A program made the translations under genes and the position numbers. DNA of 22,877 nucleotides from Bremia lactucae (Eukaryota > Oomycota > Peronosporomycetes > Peronosporales > Peronosporaceae): assembly GCF_004359215.1 (NCBI RefSeq), contig NC_090613.1, forward strand, positions 4,065,599-4,088,475, read 5' to 3'. The notes under the pieces are model-generated. The model did no database searches, was not told the origin of the DNA, and saw only the letters and a list, made by a program, of their open reading frames with translations. The stretch's first letter is position 1. Each line of letters starts with the position of its first letter. Shown piece after piece: positions 16,773 through 22,877 of the stretch.

Positions 16773-17340
16773 ATCCTCTAGTTTAAGGAGGAGGGGGGGG
16801 ACTCGCACGAGCAAAACGTTTTTGGTTCATCCTCATCACACGTCGAATTTACCAAAGACGCGAATGATATCAATGTCGATGTCGAAGCGATCGACATCGA
16901 AGGTAAGAGAGATCTCATGGTAGTGCGCACAAAGCGCATTGGAAAAGAAAAAAACAAATGAGTCAGCAGAGGAATTTCTGCTGGCTCGAGAATCAGTAGT
17001 TCGTACAGGATTTCATTGCTAACGCAGTGGACTATCAGAAACGGAACGCAGACAAACATGGAAGAGCAAATGTTCTTTCATCCAAATTAATGACCTAGCA
17101 CTACTCTCTACAGTAAACTTGCCTAAGCGCGTAGAAACAATTCTGGGTAGCTTTAAACTACTGCCCAAGCTCATTGGTCCATCCTATGTTCTGCATCGCA
17201 GAGGCAATGCGTACACGATAGAATTGCCACGGAAGATGTGAACGCATCCTACGTTTCACGTTGGTCGGCTCCGCCGGTACCATCAGTACGCGGTTTCTTC
17301 CGAGGACGGATCTGGCCAACCTTTTTCAAGAATCCCTAAA
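16773..17340 (+). pseudogene. A pol: integrase C-terminal domain
   Basis: A G-run (16792-16800) marks a probable slippage shift. Around 16990-17090, DFIANAVDYQKRNADKHGRAN is the helical linker. 17091-17230 reads DLALLSTVNLPKRVE, then LLPKLIGPSYVLHRRGNAYT and IELPRKM, the GPY/F-type C-terminal fold, ended by TGA in KM-stop-THPT. It resumes in another frame as THPTFHVGRLRRYHQYAVSS. The linker to the chromodomain then stays open to about 17403. Confidence 0.83.
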
Positions 17341-18916
17341 AGATTTTTGCGATTGCGACCAGACTCTCATGTTGAATCTGGAGATTCTCATGTCCGGTCC
17401 GAAGATCCTTGAAACCACGATGAGCTGACGACAGCTCATCACGAAGAGCGTAATTCCGTTCGTACTCCAACATGGAGTACGCATTCTTCGAACGGTCTCC
17501 AACCGTTCGATATGATGAGCCTGCACCGTCTGCTCTGTTTAATTTAATATTACATATCGACCGACGCTTACTGCGCTCGTGATCCATTCCTTCCTCCAAA
17601 TCATGGAGGAAGCCATCGAGTTTGTCGATCTTCGACTCTAGATCCGACACATGGGTCGGATCCAATTTTTCCTCCTCCGCCACAACCATTGGTGGATTCC
17701 CACGGCGATCAACGTTTCCTTGTGGAACGTATCCAAAACCACCGTGATGTGAAGGGGCAGCGAACGAGTTATCATATTCGCTGGCGCGGTTACCCACCTT
17801 CACATTACAGCTTGGAGCCTCGTTCCCAGCTGATTGCTGACGTTATGGGCCTCGTCGGTCAGTGTGACGAGACCTATCCGATGGATCAGAAGGTCCATCG
17901 GAAAACACGCGCCCTTGGCGCATGTAGATCGTTTGCAAAACGTCAATCGCATCGCGCATCTCAAATAGATTTGCGAGCTTTCCCCCAGGCCGAAACGGGA
18001 ATAGGCATCCCCTTTATCTCGCTTCATGTTGTCAACACAACACGGACAGGGATCACTCCACGTGAGGCATGGAAGTCCTGACATGACAACCGATGCAATT
18101 TACATCTTGCACCGGTTGGAGTTCGTTTCTCAAACTTAACGCGAATCGCGTTAAGTCTTTAAAGCCAGGCTTCGCGTCCAAAGTCTTTGACATTGCGAAT
18201 GAACGCGCTCCAGGCTTGCAAAAGCGAGACTTTATCTCGCTTATTGTTGACACTATACCATCGGTGCTTGAAAGAAGCATCGAGATAAAAATCTTCCCCC
18301 GCGCGAAAGTTCTTCGCGCAGAGATCAAGACCATGTAGCGTTGTCGCAATAAATAAGGGATATTTATTGTGAGGAGTAGTCTCTCCAGACAAGCTATTAA
18401 TTAGCTGTTTGGGAAAAAGCCACGGCTTCTTCTCAGGGGCAAGACGCTGAGGCAAAGGTATCACAAGAACTTTTTTACGATGGCTTACGCCATCGTCATC
18501 ACCACGCACAAAATTATGTGCGAATGACGGCACCGGAGACGGTACTGGCGATGAGGAATCATCCTCATCGTCGGAACCGAACATGCTGTAGCGAATGCTA
18601 CCAGCACGTCTACTCGGATGAGCCCCCTCATTCGAAGGATCATTGTCAGCCGCCTGATAATGATCAGGCGACTGTTCTATTCTCCCGAGTCGGCCATTTC
18701 GTCCGACTCGCATTCGTAGTCGACCTCCAAAGAGGGGCCGCATTCACGTGATGTATCACCACGTGCATCACCCGCAACATTTAGTGTTCCGGGAGAAGAT
18801 GACACTACGGCAGACGGAACGTCTGCCGCCAGAGACAATAATGCGTCGCCCGCGGCTGCATGAACCGCAGCCGAAGGTGCCGCACTATGTGCATACAACA
18901 TGGACTTGTTAACCAT
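17336..18916 (-). pseudogene. A antisense gene (coiled-coil protein), frameshifted
   Basis: It begins with ATG at 18914-18916, about 105 bases inside the polypurine tract, on the strand opposite to pol. Segment 1 (18677-18916) is Ala/Ser-rich: SMLYAHSAAPSAAVHAAAGD. Segment 2 (18159-18743) has an acidic Ser/Pro patch, FGSDDEDDSSSPVPSPVPSF, then PLPQRLAPEKKPWLFPKQLI and FRAGEDFYLDASFKHRWYSV. The middle (17800-18160) is broken, and its frame is unclear. Segment 3 (17336-17803) crosses the chromodomain in antisense and ends in a coiled coil, LESKIDKLDGFLHDLEEG, followed by more heptad-like sequence. It is the longest and clearest of the three antisense frames. Function unknown. Confidence 0.65.
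17689..18081 (+). pseudogene. A pol: chromodomain
   Basis: A 130-residue frame. Residues about 8-60 form a chromodomain: QRFLVERIQNHRDVKGQR, then SYHIRWRGYPPSHYSLEPRS. The usual SWEP is SLEP, so one of the aromatic cage residues (Trp to Leu, one base) is lost. The C-terminal 70 residues are basic and match no domain; the frame ends at TGA 18079-18081. The antisense gene of A overlaps it. Confidence 0.83.
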
Positions 18917-19022
18917 GCGATAGACTTAAAAATGATGAATCTGACCAATCACTATCGTCTTTAAAAGAAGTAGTCTTATAGTGACCACTCTACCCAATGA
19001 CAATCAGAGTGATAGTCGTTTG

Positions 19023-19034
19023 AAGGAGGGGTGA
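19023..19034 (+). promoter_or_regulatory. A polypurine tract
   Basis: AAGGAGGGGTGA lies directly before the LTR start TGTAACAGGG. Confidence 0.78.
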
Positions 19035-19232
19035 TGTAACAGGGTGTATCGTTTCATGAAATTAACACTTTAAGGTTGTTAATTAGTAAATTATCTAAAA
19101 GGTGGATAATATTTTGGTAATATTACTTTACATGGTAATATTCTAAAAGCTTATCCATTGGTAGATATAGACCATTGTATCTACTTTCTCCGAGGTCCAG
19201 TCAGCGCTGGACGCGTGCAGAGAGAATGAGAA
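19035..19232 (+). repeat. A 3' LTR, truncated
   Basis: It matches the first ~197 bases of the 466-bp 5' LTR, including TGTAAC...GGGTGTATCG and GGTCCAGTCAGCGCTGGACG, then stops near 19228-19232, where the sequence changes to the L2 LTR (AACCAAGTGGCAACTAG). R/U5 with the tandem hairpins is missing. Confidence 0.83.
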
Positions 19233-19560
19233 CCAAGTGGCAACTAGTGCCCAAGAGTATACACCTTAAAAAGGCTTATATCTCTTACAGATCAATGCGC
19301 AAGCCTTAGGAATGCACTTACCGCTTTAAGATCAAAAGGGGAACTGCACTTTATTTAATTATTTAAATATAAAAGCCTTACCCTAGATAATTTAAAATAG
19401 ATTTCGGCTGCCAGATTTATATCTGGCAGCGACCACATTTGTTACCCATAATAAATGGGATTTAAGTAAATAACTATTTTAGAATAAAATAAAAGGGTAT
19501 TTTACCCATAAAGTAAATGTACCCAACAACGGTTGTCCAAGCGATGTGTGTCTTATTACA
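19233..19560 (-). repeat. L2 LTR remnant, possibly the 5' LTR of element B
   Basis: It aligns with 4048-4139 plus 4493-4713. On the minus strand it starts TGTAATAAGACACACATCG at 19560. Its far end is cut at the junction with A. Strand and position fit the 5' LTR of B, with the end of the LTR, the primer site and gag start deleted. About 15-20% divergence from the other L2 copy (by eye) means an old event or a different element. Confidence 0.68.
19407..19430 (-). repeat. Conserved LTR hairpin of family L2
   Basis: GCTGCCAGA and TCTGGCAGC pair perfectly (9 bp, 6-base loop). The homologous site 4560-4583 pairs as GCCGCCAG/CTGGTGGC with a C-G for T-A swap and a G-T wobble, so the stem is kept although both arms changed. 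Confidence 0.72.
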
Positions 19561-19761
19561 ATGCTGGCATGGCTATCGTACGAGTTAACTTGAAACTCTC
19601 TTGAGCGCATTTAAAAATTGTTCCATTCGATAAACTACCAGCAAATTGGTCGTTAGAAAGAGACCAGGCCACGGATAGAGCGGGAACAGTAGTATCAAGA
19701 GCTTTACCTACGCCTTCGAGCGTACACACCATTACTTGTCTCTCAAACGTAAAAATCCCTA
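19561..19761 (-). pseudogene. Possible host exon fragment between two LTRs
   Basis: These 201 bp lie exactly between the L2 edge and the L1 edge and match no element part seen here. On the minus strand one frame is open throughout (66 codons): it contains FERQVMVCTLEGVGKALDTT, VPALSVAWSLSNDQFAGSLS and GTIFKCAQESFKLTRTIAMP. The pattern S-V-A-W-S-x3-D/N-x-F-A-G-S-x-S-N-G-T-I resembles one blade of a WD40-type beta-propeller, as in some nucleoporins. That family call is a weak inference. It is short, so chance is possible. Confidence 0.4.
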
Positions 19762-20326
19762 TGTAACAGGCTAAAGTTGCTTTAATCTTAAACAGTCCTC
19801 GTAAAGTACACTTATTGTTCTTAAGAAAATGGTCAATTACTTAAATAAAGTAATTAGACCCAAAACGGAGACTGTGTAACATTAAGGTAAATTTAGTCCG
19901 TTACGGGTGTTTCACATTGTGACTAACCCTTGTGTATGTGATGCACATAGGTGCATTCACATGAGGAGGGATGACGGCAAGCGTCATTCGTTACGCGAGG
20001 TATCTAGAAAGATACGCTCGCAATTCGTATTAGTGTTATCTACAGAGATGGTATATTTGATTGGTAAAAATAGGTATTTTATTTTTAATGCGATGAAATA
20101 TAAATCAATCTGAAAACAACTTTCTACATAGTAAGTGCGCGCGAGGAGTCGGATCACCGCTACGGTGACATCACTTACTAGAGTACTTACTGCGTTGGGT
20201 GAGGTCGCTAAGCGCCCACCACAACTACCTCACTGCACGAAAGAGAAGACGGTCTAACAGCTTCCTCGTTGTGCTAGGGTGTGTGTCTAAGTAGAGCGTG
20301 GCTGCTTTAAGACGTGCCCGTCTACA
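19762..20326 (+). repeat. D 5' LTR (family L1), 565 bp
   Basis: From TGTAACAGGCTAAAG to CGTCTACA, ending in CA two bases before the primer-binding site. It aligns with 3356-3895. A TGCAC-ATAG-GTGCA stem near 19940-19955 is kept in both copies. Confidence 0.87.
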
Positions 20327-20328
20327 CT

Positions 20329-20340
20329 TGGTAGCACTTG
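20329..20340 (+). promoter_or_regulatory. D primer-binding site
   Basis: TGGTAGCACTTG, two bases after the LTR. Its first eleven bases are the same as in element A, although the LTRs are unrelated; this suggests the same primer tRNA (initiator Met-like). Confidence 0.75.
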
Positions 20341-20382
20341 AAATCCTTCCCACGACCCGCATCTCTGCGTCTGTACGTGAGG

Positions 20383-21092
20383 ATGAGCCTCAATATCGTT
20401 TGGGCTTATTTTTTCCACCTCTCCGAACATCATCGGGAGGCGGCAGGGCACTTGGCGCAAAGACTTGGTGAACAAACCGTGCCCAGGCTCCTCGGCAGTC
20501 CTCCTGAGCAACATGTTGCTCAGTTGGAGCAGTTGGAGGCATTCGTGCTCGGACAGAGGAGAGCCGCGTCCAAGGCACAGAGTCATGCTGCGGCGGGGTC
20601 CGTCCCTCGGACTCAAGATGAGCTGAGGCATGAGCAGGCTCAAGCAAGGCTCTCAACAGGACTCTTGAGATGCTCTCTGCCCGGCCGCATCAGTCGAGGC
20701 CCATATGGACGGACCCGCCTAAGTTCGATGAGACTACAGCGCACACGATTGTCCACTGGCTTTTAGCCGTGGAGCAATGCAGTGTCGTTCAGCTCATCGA
20801 GGACGACAGCCGGATGGTGTCGTACGCTATGTCGCATCTGCGCGGTAAGGCCTCAGAGTGGGCTTACTCGGCGCTTATGGCGGACAGAAAAGCGTTCCCT
20901 TCATGGGCGATCTTTAAGGAAAAGATTCGCGCCATGTACCAGCCGCCGAACAACGAAGTGTTGCTTCAGGCGCGCTTCTTTGGGGCGCGACAGGCGAAGC
21001 GATCTCTGCAAGAGTATGTGCAAGAGATGCGCTCGCTGTCGTCGTCCATAATCGTAGGTCCGATTCCGGAGCACATTAGGTACTCACGTTAA
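20383..21092 (+). pseudogene. D gag: N-terminal and capsid region
   Basis: ATG 20383 opens a frame with VAQLEQLEAFVLGQRRAASK, a helical N-terminal part. A shift at about 20640-20670 leads to the frame 20670-21092, with the Retrotrans_gag-type region: FDETTAHTIVHWLLAVEQ, SHLRGKASEWAYSALMADRK, FPSWAIFKEKIRAMYQPP and LQEYVQEMRSLSSSI. The order of hydrophobic and Trp positions is as in B (10407-10811). The frame ends at TAA 21090-21092. The exact gag start is uncertain. Confidence 0.82.
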
Positions 21093-21607
21093 TGAACGGA
21101 CTACGGCATGGCCCATCGCGACAGGCCCTTTCCAGAAAGGTAAGGCCGACGATGGAAGAGGCAATTTAAATTGCCTTAGTTGAGAAGCGATCCTACAACA
21201 GTGCCTCGCCGACAGCTTGGTATAAGCCGTCGGCTGAGAAATCAGGTGCCACTCCCATGGAGTTGGGCAATGCAGACGTTTTCTGCTATAAATGGGGCAT
21301 GCGCGGCCGTATGATGGCCCGCTGCTATGCCAGGGTTCCTGCTGGGGCAAAGGTGCCCAACAAGAGGACTCCCTTCCCAAAGGGCGATGGCAAGAATTAG
21401 CGTGCAGACGCATAAGTTTTGCGTCGACCACTGAGGGGTGGGAAATGCAGGAGCGCAGTAGGGGCGGGATGCCCTACTGACGCGGACTCTGAAGCTACCC
21501 CTAAGTTCAGAGTTGTCGAATAAATGGGTAGCATAGTCCCTGAGGTCTCGAAATTTCGGACCTCAACCCTGCTGGTCTATAGCGCTCAAGTATGAGGCTA
21601 TGACCAA
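21093..21607 (+). pseudogene. D gag: nucleocapsid with defective zinc knuckle, and gag-protease junction
   Basis: After the capsid stop the frame continues with EKRSYNSASPTAWYKPS and ATPMELGNADVF, then C-Y-K-W-G-M-R-G-R-M-M-A-R-C at 21284-21325. Second Cys is Trp (21293-21295) and the His is Arg (21308-21310), so two of four zinc ligands are lost. A basic tail (NKRTPFPKGDGKN) follows. The CAGTAGGG/CCCTACTG hairpin lies near 21455-21480. 21165-21182 is an 18-bp perfect palindrome (AGGCAATTTAAATTGCCT). Confidence 0.78.
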
Positions 21608-21899
21608 GTGATGACACTCCTAGTGGATTCGGGTGCATCACAAAATTTTGTGAAACTCGCGGCTCTAAGAAAGAGACCGGCGATGTTTGAGTCGCTTTGC
21701 CAGGATGGCAAGCGAGAAGAGGCGACCGTTCGTTTAGCGAACGGCGCGCTCGTTAAGTCTGAGGGAGTTCAGGTAGAACTCGCCTTCAGCTTTAGTGACT
21801 TCTCTTGTAAAGAGAAGTTCACAGTGCTAGGTATGGAGAGTCCGTATGACCTCATCCGAGGCATGCCATGATGGCAAAACACCAATCATGGATAGGCTG
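21608..21899 (+). pseudogene. D aspartic protease
   Basis: The frame begins MTLLVDSGASQNFVKLAAL, with the catalytic D-S-G intact, then ATVRLANGALVKSEGVQVEL and the second conserved part, YDLIRGMP, where ILGMP is expected (Leu to Arg), with TGA in place of the following Trp at 21869-21871 and WQNTNHGWIGW-like sequence beyond. About 90 residues, the normal length for this domain. Active-site Asp is kept, but the stop removes the C-terminus. Confidence 0.83.
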
Positions 21900-22147
21900 G
21901 CGTACACGCACAGTTGCAAACTATACACAGGACTCTAGAAACGATCTGCTCCTGCGAGAGGCGTATGCAACTTATGTCTTGTCGAACACAGTTGCGGGTG
22001 CGTTGACGGGATGTCAAACGTCACCAATTCCTACCCAGCTCGTGTAGACTGGGGTAGTGAAATGGACGATGACAAGTAGTCATGCGTTCGAAAGTCTTGC
22101 AAAGAACCGAGAGCATGTGGCAGTAGATAGCGAGCTGACAGGAAGTC
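21900..22147 (+). other. D protease-RT spacer, decayed
   Basis: Low-conservation linker; no domain is recognised and stops occur in all frames. The opposite-strand frame at 22021-22293 shows no motif. Confidence 0.45.
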
Positions 22148-22877
22148 ATGCGTCGCTTGAACCAGCACAGTGCCTTAAGCCTAGTGCGGTTGGAAGGGGC
22201 GCGTTTGTCAGTAGAGCAACGGCACCCACTTCCCAGTTTGTTTGTGGTGACTCGAAGAACGTGTACCCGACAGATTAGGACGATCAAAAGCACGTCGAAG
22301 CGGGTGACCTTTGGATCAATTCCTATTTAAGAGGACGGGCTTTCGAACGAGGTGTTTGAGGCCGTCAAAGACAAAATTGCGGAGGCATCCTCAGTCGAGG
22401 TACTCCGGTAAGTCTTTAAATCTGCCGAGAAATTGGTAAATCTCCTGGAGATGTCGTGGGGTCTATTCCTTGCCGAACTGAAGGAAGGAAACATCCACGA
22501 AATAGTCGCTTCAGTTCCAAAAGACAACTTGGTGGACTGTTGCTTGTCGTCCACAATGGACGAGAGCGTCCAAGAAACAGACATTAGGAAACGGCTCGCT
22601 GCTCAATGCTGGGATGCCTCGAGAGACAGTCCGTTCTTTGAGGGTCTACGGAAACATCGCGATGTGTTCCCAGAAGAAGTACCGAGCCGCCTACCAGCAG
22701 ATGAGGGCATCGGGCACGAAATAGACCTCAAACTTGGCACCAACTATTGTGTGACCAGGCAATGGCCGTTGCCGAAAGAACAAGTCGATTATATCGATGA
22801 GTTCTTTGACAAGCGAGCCAAGGCGGGACATGTGCGTGAGAGCAAATCGCCTCACTGCAGCCCAACCTTTTGTGTGC
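22148..22877 (+). pseudogene. D pol: RT N-terminal part, two stops, runs off the window
   Basis: One frame from 22148 to the window end, interrupted only by TAA 22328-22330 and TAA 22409-22411, with no shift. The homologous fragment at 4319-4486 has GAA (Glu) where the first TAA stands, which supports this frame. After 22411, 155 codons are open: HRDVFPEEVPSRLPADEG, HEIDLKLGTNYCVTRQWPLP, KEQVDYIDEFFDKRAKAGHV and RESKSPHCSPTFCV, the first conserved RT blocks. The catalytic palm lies beyond the window. Confidence 0.85.

Larger units (their letters stand above)
10812..19232 (+). mobile_element. A: near full-length degenerate Ty3/gypsy retrotransposon
   Basis: Plus-strand order is 5' LTR, primer-binding site, gag, protease, RT, RNase H, integrase, chromodomain, polypurine tract and 3' LTR (truncated). 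It interrupts the gag of B. The two LTRs differ at roughly one base in seven over the ~197 bases they share by eye, so the insertion is old, or one LTR was replaced. Distinctive traits are an internal 633-bp inversion, an N gap in protease, and a very high density of perfect inverted repeats over its whole length. Confidence 0.87.
19762..22877 (+). mobile_element. D: 5' part of a degenerate Ty3/gypsy retrotransposon
   Basis: 5' LTR, primer-binding site, gag with zinc knuckle, protease and the start of RT are present in order on the plus strand; the element leaves the window inside RT. Its LTR is of family L1, like E1. Base composition of gag is more GC-rich than that of its LTR. Frameshifts and stops show it is dead, but the RT start is open for 155 codons. 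Confidence 0.87.

Noticed and set aside
10812..19232. Element A as an active, autonomous retrotransposon
   Set aside because: gag, RT and integrase all carry stops or shifts, RT is inverted in part, the RNase H has Asn for Asp, and the 3' LTR is truncated.
20287..20643. A 118-codon minus-strand frame over the start of D gag
   Set aside because: It ends inside the LTR, has no domain or coiled coil, and lies opposite a gag frame; its position differs from the antisense genes of E1, A and B.
22021..22293. A 90-codon minus-strand frame in D
   Set aside because: It is antisense to the protease-RT spacer and its frame is not shared as protein-like sequence by the homologous copy at 4319-4486.

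Overview
The window looks like repeat-rich nuclear DNA of a filamentous eukaryote, most likely an oomycete of the Phytophthora/downy-mildew group. I recognise the pol and gag style of oomycete Ty3/gypsy (chromovirus-like) retrotransposons, the sequence is a draft assembly with an 802-base N gap, and no bacterial-type operon, rRNA or tRNA is visible. The organism call is from recall of protein style and is not proven. Almost all 22.9 kb is degenerate LTR retrotransposons, nested or abutting.

Layout. (1) 1-3895, plus strand: 3' half of a Ty3/gypsy element (E1), with RNase H, integrase, chromodomain, antisense gene, polypurine tract and 3' LTR (LTR family L1). (2) 3902-10811, minus strand: element B, with 3' LTR (family L2, interrupted by a mosaic patch), polypurine tract, antisense gene, chromodomain, integrase, RNase H, RT, protease and truncated gag. 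(3) 10812 to about 19232, plus strand: element A, inserted into the gag of B, with 5' LTR, primer-binding site, gag, protease (with the N gap), RT containing a base-precise 633-bp inversion, RNase H, integrase, chromodomain, antisense gene, polypurine tract and truncated 3' LTR. (4) 19233-19560, minus: L2 LTR remnant, possibly the 5' LTR of B. (5) 19561-19761: a 201-bp non-element island open on the minus strand, possibly a host exon. (6) 19762-22877, plus: element D, with L1-type 5' LTR, primer-binding site, gag, protease and the start of RT, running off the window. All coding regions carry frameshifts, stops or lost key residues, so nothing here looks autonomous.

Two features go beyond ordinary dead retrotransposons. 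First, each of the three elements whose 3' part is present (E1, A, B) carries an opposite-strand gene-like reading frame. It starts just inside the 3' polypurine tract, runs back through the chromodomain in antisense, and ends in a coiled-coil segment in the integrase-chromodomain linker. Second, the elements, above all A, are packed with perfect short inverted repeats (hairpins with arms of 7-13 bp and loops of 0-12), far above chance, in coding regions as well as LTRs. One of them holds the gag start codon in its loop.

In a working element the LTRs would drive transcription, an initiator-Met-like tRNA would prime at the shared TGGTAGCACTT site, Gag would package the RNA, and PR, RT/RNase H and IN would copy and integrate it, with the chromodomain directing IN to modified chromatin. 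The antisense product would be an accessory protein of unknown role.
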